DNA of 64,000 nt from Pseudo-nitzschia pungens. Taxonomy: Eukaryota > Bacillariophyta > Bacillariophyceae > Bacillariales > Bacillariaceae. This document shows, piece after piece, positions 21,628 to 33,602 of the stretch; the first letter of the stretch is position 1; each line of letters begins with the position of its first letter. The stretch spans positions 2,499,346 to 2,563,345 of the forward strand of contig CM074761.1 in assembly GCA_037355855.1 (NCBI GenBank), written 5' to 3'. The notes under the pieces are model-generated. The model saw only the letters and a program-made list of their open reading frames with translations, was not told the DNA's origin and ran no database searches. The position numbers and the translations under genes are program-made.

Positions 21628-23607
21628 ATGGCAATTCGGAATCAGGTAGTAGACACACAAGAAATGGCAAGAATGCCGCGCCACAAGAATACAACCAGGG
21701 GGATGGTATATCTGTCTACACTGTTGCTTTTTGCGTGCTGTTGCAGTGGGAGATCACTCCTTGTGGACGGGTTCCAGTTTGGTAGCACGGGCAGGAAACG
21801 TGAATCCTCCATGCTCGTTTGCAATGCGAAAGGTCGGGAACTCAAAGGTTCCCGCTCCGATAGCGAAGGATCCAGAACGAAGACTGCGGTGATTGTCGGA
21901 GCTGGACCGGCAGGCCTGGCAGCGGCGTTGGTCCTATCAAATATCAAGGAATCCGAAAGCCGGAACTTGTTCGAACGAGTAATTGTATTGGAGGACGCAC
22001 CCAAGGAATCATACGACCCATCCCGTGCTTACTTCTACAATATCAACAAGCGGGGGCAACGATTCACCAATGCGTTCGACATCGATTTGACAAAACGCGG
22101 GTTGGAGGTAACCGAATTCGCAAAGCTTGTAGTTCCGTCCGATCCGGCCGAGGCATTCGACGAGACCAAGGTCGTTCGGCAACAACTTTCGGAAGAAGAA
22201 CGGAAGCGAGTGGGAACCATGTACTGGGTTCCGCGGCACGAACTGGTGGAGGAAATCGTGGAAGAGATCCAGGCAAAAAACAAAAAGAAGGGCGGCACGC
22301 ACACCCAAATCGAACTGCGACGAGGTGTCCGCTGCAAACACGTAGAGCCCACGAAGGAAGGAATCGTGCGAATCGTGACCGAAAGCAGTGGCGATGACGA
22401 CCAGGAAAATTGTTTGGTGGCCGATTTGTGTGTCGGAACCGATGGGATTTCGTCCAGCGTGCGTCAATCCCTGGAGGACGGACGTTTCGACCCCGAGCAC
22501 TGGTCCAACGCACAAAATCCGTCTAGAAAGTTTGGATTGAAAAAGTACACAACGCCTTCCACCGGCTTGCGCATCAAGGGGTTGCGCATTCAGCCGAATT
22601 TTGCGATTCCCAAGGGAGGGACGGGTCCGGACGCCAAGACCAAAATTCCACTCGAGGCACGCTACAATTACGGTCTGAGATCTGCCACCACGGGTCCAAC
22701 CGATTCGATGAATCTGATTTTTTTGCCACAAAAAGATCCGGATTCCAAGGGAGGACGGTCGGTGAACATCTGTACCCTGCCCGATCACGACATTTGGGAC
22801 GAGAGAAAGCTGAGAACCGACGACGGTGGTCGCTCGGCGAAGGCCTACTTCGAAAAAGCTTTTCCGAGATTCGACTGGGACGAAATCGTGGCGGGGGACG
22901 AATGGGAACTGTTTGCTTCCACCGAGGGATCGAGGTTTCCCCAATGCCAATACTCTCCGTCCCTTCATGTTGCGTCGAAACAACCATGCCCCGAGGACGG
23001 CGATGCTTGCAATCACTGCGGCATAGGGGCCGGCGTCGTGTTGATTGGTGATGCGCTGCACTCCTTCCCGCCTGATCTTGGGCAGGGTGTCAACTCGGCA
23101 TTTTGCGATGCCATGGTGCTGGGAAAATGCTTCGAGGACGCGACTGAGGCTGCTGCTGCCGCTGCTACCACAAGCGTGGTGAAGGAGAAGACCGCCGAGA
23201 GCAAAGCGGCAAAACCATCGTTGATTGCAAAAGCGCTACAAGCGTACGAAACGCGCAACGGCCCCGAGACCCGTGCCCTGATTGAACTAGCGAGGTGCGG
23301 GGCACCCTACCAGTACGATCAAGCATCGTTTCGGATGAGACTGGGCAAAAAACTGTGGACGGCAAACGTTATCCTTCGGCTCCTCCTGAACAAGGTTACG
23401 GGGGGGCTCTCCCCGAAACCAGCGATTTTAATGATGATGGTACGTGCATTGTGTTGCTTTGCTTTCGTTTGCATTGCGCTGCGTTGCGTTACGTTGCTGG
23501 GTGTGGCATGGTAGCAGCAATGGAATTTCAAAGTCCAACCACATGTTTTGTTTCGCAACGGTTCCACTGACAACAATTGCATACAATTGGTTTGGTTTGG
23601 TTTGGTT

Positions 23608-23650
<43 letters not shown>

Positions 23651-23816
23651 GAAATTGCTTTGTTGCGCTTTACGAAACTCGGTTCGATTTTGGTCACAGG
23701 ACTCCCGCTCCAGTTTTCGTCGGATCATGAGACGGGCCAATGCTCTCACGGCGATTCTTTGGTCTTCGGTGGCGGCGATCGCGGTGGCGCTTGCGCGGCT
23801 GCGGCTGTCCGTGTAG
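21628..23816 (+). CDS. KMO-like FAD-dependent monooxygenase, probably organelle-targeted
   Basis: Exons 21628-23439 and 23700-23816 encode about 642 residues. The 260-bp intron starts GTACGT, ends CACAG and is phase 0. The N-terminus has a hydrophobic segment (VYLSTLLLFACCC) followed by DGFQFG, consistent with a signal plus plastid transit peptide. The FAD fold begins at VIVGAGPAGLAAA. It continues with the acid/Gly motif VGTDGISSSVR and the second FAD motif GVVLIGDALHSFPPDLGQG, as in kynurenine 3-monooxygenase and related aromatic hydroxylases. The C-terminus ends in a hydrophobic helix (AILWSSVAAIAVALA), like the membrane anchor of KMO. The family uses NAD(P)H and O2 to hydroxylate a substrate. 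The substrate cannot be told; the long N-terminal extension and Cys-rich insert (CPEDGDACNHC) differ from mitochondrial KMO. There are in-frame ATGs downstream (e.g. 21661), so the exact start is uncertain. Confidence 0.88.
23611..23650. repeat. (CTG)n microsatellite in intron
   Basis: About thirteen CTG units inside the KMO-like gene's intron, preceded by four TTGGT units. Confidence 0.85.
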
Positions 23817-24992
23817 CGCAGCGGAGACTCTGTCGATGAGACGAGCGGAGCGCAGCGCAGCGCGGGTGGGGGAATCCCCGCGCCCTCGAACCGCCATCCG
23901 TCACCGTCCCCGCGGCATCGAACCGCTTTCGTCGGTCGCGACACACACATTGCAGGCGGGCGGGAAGGCAAACCCAAACGAATGAATCCGCCATCCGTTC
24001 GACGCCGTCCCGCCCGTCCGTTCGTCCCGCCCTTTTCTTGCAACCGGCGGATCGACGCGACGCGACGCGATGCACGCCGAAACCGCAGCGAAGGAATCCA
24101 ATCGATTCCGAGCACGACTCGGTCCCGCCCGAAGTTTGGACGACGGTTCGTGCGGGGTGTTGCTCGCTTGCTACCTCACGGTCGAGTGAATACCGAAACC
24201 GTCCGAAAACAAAACATTGTAGATACGATAAATAATAGATTGTACATGCTAGATACTGCATATCATACAACGAAAAGATATCGGAATTGTTGCGGTTGGA
24301 AATCAAAATTTTTGTATATGTATTTATCATATTAATAGTGTACACGTACATGGTTGGTGGTGATCGGTGTTTTTTTTCATTTCGGCGTGTTGGTACACTA
24401 CTGTGCTCAGTGTTGTTTATGGTGTTGGTCCGTCGTGTCGCTCGTTCTCGGTAAGTGGAATAGTACAATATGTGCAGGTCGGTGGAGCGACAGATGGTTT
24501 TGGATTGTGGATTTTTGGATTTTGGATTTTTGGATTTTGGATTGTACGGTATATGTGTGCATTTGGTCTAGGATCGACATCGTGCCGCAATGGGTTCTCG
24601 TTCTTGTTCTCGTTCTTGTTCTCGTGATCTGAATCGTTGTCGTTGTCGTTGTCGTTGTCGTTATCGTTGTTCTTGTTCGTGATTGCGTACGAGTGGTGGA
24701 ATACAATCGTGTGCGTGCTGTGAGAACCGCCACCGGTTGGAAAGAGAAGATTCGGCCTCGTTCGTCGTGTCGAACAGGGCGCGGTCGCTTCTCGGAAAGC
24801 GGGTGGTTGATGCTCGTAGGCGGGTGGGTCGGGTCCGGATTCGGTTCGATCCGCTGCAGTGTATCGTGTTTGTGCTTCGCAATTTTTTCTGTCCGTGTGA
24901 CGGTCGGGAAACCGGCCCGTCCTCCGTGCTTTTTCTTTTTTTACCGCAATGCCATGATCAGCCATGCCATGCCGCGCCGTGCCGTGCCATGC
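23817..24992. other. Convergent intergenic spacer with short tandem repeats
   Basis: Spacer between two convergent stops. It has GC-rich low-complexity sequence at 23830-24170. Short tandem runs follow: GGATTTTT (24503-24543), TTCTCG/TTCTTG (24598-24632) and CGTTGT (24634-24668). Overlapping open frames on both strands have no protein-like composition. Confidence 0.55.
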
Positions 24993-26465
24993 TCAGCCAA
25001 TCGTTTCGTCGGGTTTGGCCCTGGCAAACAATTCTCGGTACAACAATCGGCTTTGGCTGCCGGGCGTCGCCGCCGCCAGCGAGGCATCGATGGTCAGCTC
25101 GTTTCCGCTCGGAATTTCGTATCGCTTTTCGAGTTTCTGTGCCGTCGACCGGCGATAGGCTTCGACCGTGATGCCCCCGCCGCTTTTCTTGTTGTTGTTG
25201 CCGTTCGAGGCAGCTCGGCTCTGGATCGCCCCCACCACGATTCCGGCGAGCTCGTCCCGCGACAGGCCTCCCCCGATGGTGTCGCCCTGGTTGAGCTCGA
25301 TCCCGCTGGGTCCCGTCGCGGACTTGCCGCCGAGCAAGACCCCCGGCCGGACAATCACGTACGAGGCTCCTTTCGACGACGATGCAAAGATGGCGCGCGT
25401 CTTGGCTTCCCCCCGATTCTTGGCGTCCATGATTCCCTGGTAGTTCCCGCCGAGCGTGTTGGTGATCTGGAAGCTCTTGGAGTCGGGGCGATCCACGGCC
25501 AGCGCCGAGATGAGCACGAAGAGGGCTCCCAGTTCCTCGCAGGCCCTCGCCACCTTTTCGACGCCCTCGTCGTCGACCTCGGAGGCGTTGCCCCCCTGGC
25601 GGCTCGCCGATGCCGCATAGACAACGACCGAGGGAGACACCGCCCTCAGATTGGCCAGGATGGTTTCCTGCGAGTCCCTCACGTCAAAGGGCTCGCTCTC
25701 GTGGGCCAGGTGCTCCTTGGTGGCCTGCGGCAGCTTGACGATCCGGAAGGGATCCCTCCCGCTGCGGGTGAGCGTCAGGGCGTGCATGTTTCCGAAGGAC
25801 GGATCGGCCAGGGACTCGGCCACCGCCATTCCGGTGCGTCCGCTCCCGCCCACGATCGCAACGGGATGCTCGGCGGTTCCCAGAGAGGGGGGAAGAGTGG
25901 CGGCGTTGGCGACATTGGAGTTGACATCGGCATTGACATTCCCATTGGCGTTGGCGTTGGCGTTGGAGTTGGTGTACGAGTACGAGTACGAGTACTCGGC
26001 AAAGGCGTGTTTCAGATGGCGCGTCACGAGTCCGCTCGTCAAAACACCGGCGGCGATGGAAGAGATCATTCGTCTCCGGGACGTGACTCCTTTTGTAGCG
26101 AGTTCCTCGGCATTGTTTTGGCGGTCACTGTTGTTACTGTTACTGTTACTGCTGCTGCTGCTGCTGCTGCTGCTGTAGTCTTGGATCGTCTCGCGGATGG
26201 AGTCATCGCGATCCATGTCCGAATCGTTGTCGTTGATGGTCCCGAGCAACGATGAAACTTTGGTTCTTCGTTTTGGCGCTGTTGCTCCTTCTCGGTAGTG
26301 CAGGAGATGATGTTGTGTTCGGTGCCCGCATCCGCATCCGCATCCGCATCCGTACCGGAGCTGAGTCTTGACGGAGGAAAATGCGGACGTCTCGAAAGGA
26401 GAAAGAATGACCAGGCACCACAACGCGAACGACGACGTGGACAGAATCGTCGAAATCGATAACAT
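24993..26465 (-). CDS. NAD(P)-binding Rossmann protein with plastid and Tat-like lumen signals
   Basis: The ATG at 26465 gives a single exon of 490 residues. Residues 1-29 are a signal peptide ending ETSAF-SSV, which fits the diatom plastid motif. After a Ser/Asn-rich transit region, a twin-arginine segment appears (RRRMISSIAAGVLTSGL, ~129-150) followed by HAFA, as in Tat-type thylakoid lumen signals. A repetitive Tyr/Ser then Asn/Ala stretch precedes the catalytic-type domain. This opens with AIVGGSGRTG (the nucleotide-binding G-x-x-G-x-x-G, ~203-212) and continues with VVVYAAS and VIVRPGVLLGG. It resembles atypical short-chain dehydrogenases of the NmrA/TIC62/HCF173 type, many of which bind NADP(H) without catalysis. 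A role in redox sensing or photosystem biogenesis is inference. The downstream gene is convergent. Confidence 0.85.
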   Translation of the reverse strand: MLSISTILSTSSFALWCLVILSPFETSAFSSVKTQLRYGCGCGCGCGHRTQHHLLHYREGATAPKRRTKVSSLLGTINDNDSDMDRDDSIRETIQDYSSSSSSSSSNSNSNNSDRQNNAEELATKGVTSRRRMISSIAAGVLTSGLVTRHLKHAFAEYSYSYSYTNSNANANANGNVNADVNSNVANAATLPPSLGTAEHPVAIVGGSGRTGMAVAESLADPSFGNMHALTLTRSGRDPFRIVKLPQATKEHLAHESEPFDVRDSQETILANLRAVSPSVVVYAASASRQGGNASEVDDEGVEKVARACEELGALFVLISALAVDRPDSKSFQITNTLGGNYQGIMDAKNRGEAKTRAIFASSSKGASYVIVRPGVLLGGKSATGPSGIELNQGDTIGGGLSRDELAGIVVGAIQSRAASNGNNNKKSGGGITVEAYRRSTAQKLEKRYEIPSGNELTIDASLAAATPGSQSRLLYRELFARAKPDETIG

Positions 26466-29400
26466 GATGATGGCTCGGGAAAGAATAGTGACAATTACCG
26501 ATCGAAACAAATAATAATAATAGTAATGTTGTTGTTGATCAGATGGAAGCAATGCTGAAGGCTTCCAATGACTGCGGGGTTTTCTGTTTTGTTGGTAGTA
26601 GTTGGATCCGCAATATCAATCAATACGATGGATTCAGTGATTGATGAGTGATTGCAAAGCACGGTGCGGTAGGGTTGTGGAATTGCGGCAGAGTTTGGAT
26701 TGTGACACATACATGAGAACACCCGAGGGCAGGGTGCGAGTAATTATCTCTCAAGTACGTCCGGTGGCTCGGTCGTGGTCGAACGAACAATCGAAGAAGA
26801 AAAAAAACACACAATGCCGTCATAATGATAAGGTTACTAATCTTAGTACGAACAACCCTTCGGAAACGACCATAAATTCAAAAACAGATTGGTGAAGCCC
26901 AAGTGTTCCTTGCTTCTGTCATTTCCCAGACAATGTTTTCGACTCGGGAACGGGAACCGAACCGGGGGGGCTGTGATGATCTGTGCCAGGAAATGCTGCT
27001 GACTTGTTCGCGATTGTCTGGAGACGGGATCGATGATGATGATGATGATGATGATGATGTGACACGGATGACACGGATGACACGACGACATCTGCGATTC
27101 CAATCCGCGATTCCCTGGACTCGTGCCGCAGATCGTTCTACCCGTACGGTACAGTCCATACCGTACAGCGCGCCCAACATGGAATAGGTTGGATCGTGCT
27201 GGTTCTCATTCCGAATTGCTTGTAAATCTTACTCCGTATCGAACTTCTATTTTTCTCAAAACACAAAAGAATCGATGACACTTCCGCGAATGAAATTGAC
27301 GCAAAACTGTACGGTACAAAGGATGCCAATCTAAATAATGTTCGTTCTTCCGTCCGTGACGGTGTCCTTCGCTCCAGGTCGATGTTCTCCGGTTCTCGTC
27401 CAATGAAAATGATGCATTGCACAATCACCTTACCTGGTACTCGTAAGGTTACAAAGAACAAATGCCGATGCGAGTACTGGTATGGGTAAAACCTTACTAA
27501 GCATTAATTACTAGGAAGCACGGAAGTAATACTTCTCTTGCTTCACAAGTTAGTGGTAACTTACACTCTGCAACGAAATGCGAACATCCATCACCTCTCC
27601 TCCTACTAACATACCGGTATGATTACAAAGCCACCGACAAAAAAAAAGTGTCGCCCCATACCGCAGCTTCGCGCAATGCCAACGCCACGGTTGAGGAATG
27701 CAAGATACTACCGAATCATCGGAACCATCGAGAACGATGCATCATCATCCCGTCTCGAATCCCGCACGGCCCGTGCGGAGGCGCTCGTCCGGAGACGCAC
27801 TTTTCTCCGGCGAGTTAGGGGGTCGCTTCGAGCGCGGTGGCTGGCTTCGACCTCCGCCGGAAATCGAACGACCGAAACGGCGGCCGCGCGCGCGGTAGGG
27901 ATCGGCCGGATGGAGACATTCTCGCGTCCGAGACCATTTGTCGGAAACGCGTCGCGGTGCCCTCCCCGGCTCGGCGGGAGGTTCTCACGGGTCGGTACGC
28001 GTAGCGAAGTTGTTCCCAAAAAAGAAAAACATCCGAGGCGGTCGAGGTCACGGTGTACATTACATACCGAATGGATCGACCGTATCAATCATCGGTTGAC
28101 GTTTCTGCGGGAAAAGCAAGTCGTTCAACATTCCGTCGCTCGGTCTGTAGCAAGCATCAACTGTGTGCGTGGTGTAGTGCAAGAAATCAAGAGAGGCAGT
28201 AGGGATTTATTATTGATTGAAACCCCAACATTTTCCCCGGAGCAAAGCCGGCGGCAACAACGGCGCAAGCGCCGAACCCAACCCAACCGCTTACGAAGCA
28301 GAAATGAACACAGCAGCCAATCATCGTCCCCGGCGCGAAGAAAGCGAGTGCCAACGAATCGATCGATCGGTGGAGGGAGTATGTGTCGTGGTGAAGGATG
28401 GGGCAAAGCGAACAGCGCTAGGAAGGGTTGAAGCTAACCTCATCGAGGAAGGTACCGGCGCTATGGTGGAGCGCGGACGCCATGCGAGCAACGATGCACC
28501 ACAATCCACAAAGAAGTAGAGTGGAGGCTGCACCATCCACGGGCGAGAGGGGGACGTTTTGCTAGTCGAACAACACGACCCGGCACAAAGAATCAATGAT
28601 GGTTCCGATGGAAGTTTGCTGAGACGCCCGTGCGCCGGGTGCAAAAGGTTCAGCGTTGTAGTGCAGCACTGCGCTCGATACCATGACAAGTGCTGCGCTG
28701 GAGCATTGAATAGACGGTGATTGCATCTCGCGAGCAATGCGAGATAACGCACCATAATAGCAATAGAGTATCCAATCACGACAAGGCTGTGCGGGCGACG
28801 GTTTACGCAACGAATCGAACGATACGAAAGTTTCTGGCACTCGGACTGACACTACGAATACCGTAGGGTATGACCTCATCTGCCTACCTTTGGTACGGTA
28901 ACTCAAACCATCAAGTTCGAGCCTATCCATGACATTTTGATAAAAGACATCACAGAGAAGGCCGAGTGAATAGCACAAGAGAGAGGTCAATTTCCAGAGC
29001 GAAAAGAGTAATTCCAAAAGCGAACATTTTTCTCCTAATATTTTAGAAGAAAATACTGTGCAATATCAATATTAGGTGTTGGAGTGTACGCGTACGTGTA
29101 GGCAGCATTTAATTCAAAATAATAATGAAGTATTGCAACCACTTCTCTCTACAATACAAAAAAAACAACAAGAACGACGACGACGACAACAACTATCGCG
29201 AGATTTCCATAACTAGAAGGTCGTGGGAAAGATGGGAAAGAGCGGAAACAAAAGAAGTTGTCTCTTGTATTGAAATACAGTAAGATTGTGAAAAAAAGAC
29301 GAAGTACGAATAGTAGTAACAGTTTCTTGATGATGAGAAGATAACTTCTTGTTGCACACGCAGAGGAAACATTGACGTGCCGAAGCAAAGAAACCGATCC

Positions 29401-30755
29401 TATCATCTGATTACTTCCAGTATCACTTCTGAGAGTTCATGCAGTCTTCGTAATTTCTATCTGAATAGTGTTTGTTTGACGTTTCCAATAAGATTACAGT
29501 GGTAGTAGTAGTACTATATTCAATCTCAACATGAAAAATACTTGCGTGGTACTAGAAGCACCCGGGGTAATTTGCGATGAACCAAAAAAAGTAACAGAGT
29601 GTTACGTTACTATCTGACCAAATATCTCTCCGAAGCAATGGAAATCTCCTCAACAAAATTTGTAGCTTATTAGTGAAGAGTAGAAACTTAATGTTTGCAA
29701 CAACTGCTGTTGCAATTAGAGACTACTTACACCTATAGCTTTCGCCTCCTTTAATTCGCAATTTTGTCACAAAATTCAAAAAAAATGGTTCGTGAAGGAA
29801 GCATAGAAATTTGGTTCATTTCCTACCGGTACATCCAACCATCGAAATGAGTGACGGAGTGTTTACAACATATAAATAATCATTTTGAACGAGATAGTGC
29901 ACAAGAAGCAAAGAAAGAGTCACAGCAATCGAAAAACACCCCATTTTTGGCCTCTGTCCTATATCCATGAACTTACTAAGGGAAGAATAACAAACTATCA
30001 ATGTGAATGGAGAGCATTGTAGAGGAGAGTGCTAAGCTAAAAGATGATGTCTTTACTTGGAATACTCTAGAGAGGGGGTGTGTGCAGAGTTATCACCAAC
30101 GGCGCAAATGTTGTCACGGACTTGCTTCATTTCCGAAAAGTTGCTTCATTGAACTGTTTGACGGGTACGGTACTGGTGCAGGAAGAACAAATTCTGCACG
30201 AAACTTTTCTCAATCTCAAAGCTTTCAGAACTCCGAACAGGAACCATACGGTATGGCGAAGCATCATCAGTGCGGACATTTATCCATCTACACAAACGGA
30301 AAACATCAATTTCAAAACTTCATTACAGTATTTATGGTCCCAACCAAGACCAAGACACAATCCAAGACACAATCCGAGACAAAAACGCCCCCGTTTTGTC
30401 GTGTTACGTGTGGTCATTCTTTGTAAAAACAAAAATTGGTAAAAAATCATACTTCTACCGGGTAAGATTACTTATACGAGTAAGTTACGGCTACATACCG
30501 ATACGTACCGTACGAATACTCGTAGGGGAATTCGGAACCGTAGTGCTATGATGCAATCCGTATCACCTGTCACCACACCATAGAAATCAGTATCCATTGG
30601 CATTGAACAATTGATTGACCGAGCAACTTTCGTTGCTGCCTTCTTCGGTCAGTGGACAGCGGTAGGCTTCGAGTTGGCATAATCGTTTATTCTGCATAGA
30701 GCATTGGAAGAAGACAAAGACTGTAATTCGTATTTTCCATGTTTCAAATCCCATC
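26466..30755. other. 4.3-kb region without a supported gene
   Basis: Frames on both strands are short or have skewed composition, such as an Arg-rich frame at 27619-28431 that is GC-skew driven. A (GAT)n microsatellite lies at 27031-27059, followed by a GACACGGAT triplication. AAGGTTAC/GTACCGGT motifs occur near 27428, 27480 and 30460. The far right is the likely promoter of the secreted protein gene at 30756. A fast-evolving or non-coding RNA gene cannot be excluded. Confidence 0.5.
27031..27059. repeat. (GAT)n microsatellite
   Basis: Nine or more GAT units, followed by three GACACGGAT copies. Confidence 0.85.
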
Positions 30756-32108
30756 ATGAAATTAAGGTTGTCATTTCTAAACGTTGCCGCTGTTTTGTTG
30801 AGACTCGCATTTGCGTCTCTGACAAGAGCTTCGTCAAATGGCGAAGAAGCGTGTGAAGGCCATGGCTTCAGCAGTGACGAATGTAGTCAGGTAGGATGCT
30901 GCCATTGGGACGGTGGCCAATGCTGGTCTTCTGTCGGCACAAGTGTATGCAAAGGGAATAATGTTCTGCTCGAAGGGTTTGACGGATGGAGCGACGGAAA
31001 GGTACTTTGGAGTGATCCTCCCTCTGATCCTGATTGGAGCGTCTGTAGAAAGGTGACTGTCGTTTTTGGTGTTGCGATCTGTGTGACACAAAAAGCTTGG
31101 CTAGAAAAAAGCAAATGCGATCACATTGCCAATGTGTTCTACCAACTCTTAGACAATGATGCAGACGGATTCCCTGATGACACGGAAGTCCTCTCGGAAA
31201 TGGTGCAGAATGGATATTTGCTCTTTGTTCCAGCCACAGAAAATGACGCTGAGCAAAACTATGACTCAATTCCTCAGAAGGCAACGGTGATGCAACCAAC
31301 ATGGACTGCAGAGGCGATTCCAAATTCTTGCGACGTTCCCACCAATCGCGGTGCCTCCGCTACGGATCGTTTGACGTGGCCCGGCTCTGTCGACACCGAC
31401 AGCAGGGGGTGCTCGAATGATCGGGATGCAGTTGTGGAGGAAATTTTTCATCTCATCAGCCGAGCAGCGAGCACCTTGTTTCCTAGCAAATGGGGTTCAA
31501 ATTTTCAAAGTGAGGCCGGAGCTGCCATAAAAGCAGCAAATGGAGATTGTGGTTGGGGATTCAGTGGCGACTGGATTGATCCATCCTCAAACGAATGCTC
31601 TGGAAAAATAGCCTATTCAGACCCTACATGTAACGAGGGTTGTAATGTAGATGAAGGCATATATTGGGCTAGTGTAACTTATATTGGTGGGTTGTATACT
31701 TTGGAAAGGGCCAGTGCTGTTCGGAATAATTGGCTGATGTGCACTCCGGATAGTAACATGGTAATCTATCCAAAGATGGTCCAGAATGCCATATCCCTCC
31801 AATCCGGTTCGCCAAAGCTTTATGCAATGGTCTCAGACACTACCTCGGAAGGTCATAAGTGGCTACCAAACGTCATGCCCGATGGTAAATATGTTGGATT
31901 TGATACCCCTACTGATCAGACAGACTGTACAGCTGAAACCAGAAAAAATATGTGCAACAAAGAAAAGGGTTGTCGCTGGAAGAGGAAAGAATGCAGATTC
32001 GCTCCAACTACTACAACATGCACTGAGTTCAACAAACAGAAGAAATGCAAGAGAAAGGTGTGCAAGTGGAATAAAAAGAATAAGAAGTGTATCGGGTATT
32101 GGGAATGA
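30756..32108 (+). CDS. Secreted Cys-rich protein with trefoil-like head and basic Cys tail
   Basis: Single exon, 450 residues. A signal peptide (LNVAAVLLRLAFASL) precedes a Cys cluster (CxxxGFSSDECxxxGCC...C) that resembles a trefoil or P-type domain. The middle region has a Ca-loop-like DNDADGFPDD (~133) and VVEEIFHLIS (~225-234), which looks like a degenerate HExxH with Glu in place of the first His. Many conserved-looking Cys and Trp follow. The tail has three short Cys-basic units (CNKEKGCRWKRKEC; CKRKVCKWNKKNKKC). No family is certain. An extracellular or cell-wall protein is likely; peptidase activity is not supported because the zinc motif is incomplete. The ATG at 30756 directly precedes the signal peptide. 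Confidence 0.8.
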   Translation: MKLRLSFLNVAAVLLRLAFASLTRASSNGEEACEGHGFSSDECSQVGCCHWDGGQCWSSVGTSVCKGNNVLLEGFDGWSDGKVLWSDPPSDPDWSVCRKVTVVFGVAICVTQKAWLEKSKCDHIANVFYQLLDNDADGFPDDTEVLSEMVQNGYLLFVPATENDAEQNYDSIPQKATVMQPTWTAEAIPNSCDVPTNRGASATDRLTWPGSVDTDSRGCSNDRDAVVEEIFHLISRAASTLFPSKWGSNFQSEAGAAIKAANGDCGWGFSGDWIDPSSNECSGKIAYSDPTCNEGCNVDEGIYWASVTYIGGLYTLERASAVRNNWLMCTPDSNMVIYPKMVQNAISLQSGSPKLYAMVSDTTSEGHKWLPNVMPDGKYVGFDTPTDQTDCTAETRKNMCNKEKGCRWKRKECRFAPTTTTCTEFNKQKKCKRKVCKWNKKNKKCIGYWE

Positions 32109-33378
32109 ATAGATTGAAACAAATTGGTGCTGAGGAATCTCCATTCTGGATTGAATGGATCTCAAAATCGACAAGACGAACGAAGTACGAAGATACTTAA
32201 TACGTATACTAATAAAGCAATTAGTCTTCTTAAATGAATGAAATGAGGAGGCGATCCCAGCGGACGCTAGCTTGGCTCAGGCAGGTATGGACTGACTAGC
32301 CCAACGTTATCTCCAATCTTACGAATAGTTATGGTGTCGGCTAACACGCACTCAATAATATATATCGGACAACAGGTGTGGAAGACATTGGTGCAAGGTA
32401 CTCAGCATAGAGACAGTTGAAAGCTAGGCCAGTCCTTAACGCAATATAGTACGTCCCATTGTATTGATCGCAACGCACGACATCACTGATTCGGGTAGAA
32501 CGTCAGGGAGCGGCGTCAGTACAAGAAACCCTAGTCGACGCGGCCTGGCAGGATAATACAGAATATCAATGATCGGGAAGAAGCGAACGTTTTGTTACGT
32601 AGTAAAATCCATAAGAAGTGCAAGTGGTTCGGCAAGCAGTGGAAGCATCCGGGTCATGAACTCTATCAAATATTGACCTACGTATCACGAGTATCACGAG
32701 TACTTGTACGATGAAAAGTAATTGCAGCAAGTAAGTTTGTAATGAGTCGATGCTATAGAACTCCTGTCATTGGGTTGTATTCCATCGTGTTGCTCGGGCG
32801 CTGGTGGTGGTGAGAGTTTGTACTATCGCAAGTTAAGCGTTGTCCTGTAGCCTTGTGATTTCAAGGCGAACTACAACCATAATACCAGGGGGAATGAATG
32901 AAACCTTGGTAGGGAAGAAATTATTGATGGAGGGAATTCGTGTATACATGGAGTTCCGTGAGGCCAGAATAGTAGTAGATCATACGATACTAGTAGTAAT
33001 CATGAAATAGAAAAGGCGGGTATGGATGCAAGAATAGTAATCGCTGTCGAAAACTCTTCAATCTCGTGCGTTGGGGTTTAGACACCAGCAGCAGCATGAA
33101 TGGGATCTCGAATCCTAGAAATGCGAGGCTCAGAGCCCTCACAAGATGATATAAAAGCGGCGACAGATCAGGTCGTTTTGACAAATATCATGTCGACAAC
33201 AGGCGATTATCACTAGCTTGGAGCTAGTTCTCACGCCTGACATCGCTTGGAGCATCTTTCAGATTTGTATGCCGATTGCTCGTAGACTCGTCGTCGTCAC
33301 AAAGAGAATCGTCATGAGAAAACAGTCATGACTACTCAAAACCCACAATGAGCTGTCAACGACAAGAAGATAGACACA

Positions 33379-33430
33379 TAGTAGTAGTACTCCTGCACTT
33401 TACTACTACTAGTAGTAGTACTAGTACTAG
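33379..33430. repeat. TAG/TAC trinucleotide tract
   Basis: Self-complementary TAGTAC/GTACTA units. Confidence 0.75.
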
Positions 33431-33530
33431 CAGAAAGTAGAAACAAGAATCATGCATAGTGAAAATGCTTTTTTTAGGGTAGGCATCTTTAATTGATGGA
33501 GATGATTTCTCCCTGTTCTTCACCACACTA

Positions 33531-33602
33531 TAGTACTACTAGTAATAGTACTACTACTACTAGTAATAGTACTACTACTACTACTAGTAGTAGTAGTAGT
33601 AC
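33531..33602. repeat. TAG/TAC trinucleotide tract, longest copy
   Basis: About 70 bp of TAGTACTACTAGTAATAG-like units, then (TAG)n. Both halves are complementary and could fold. Confidence 0.8.

Noticed and set aside
27619..28431. 270-codon Arg-rich plus-strand frame
   Set aside because: Composition is driven by GC-rich low-complexity DNA; the opposite strand is equally open and no motif is seen.
28562..29017. 151-codon minus-strand frame
   Set aside because: No family, no clear start context, and isolated in a region without other support.
32600..32660. Possible Cys/Lys remnant of the upstream secreted gene
   Set aside because: Only about 20 codons resemble the tail; too short to separate from chance.
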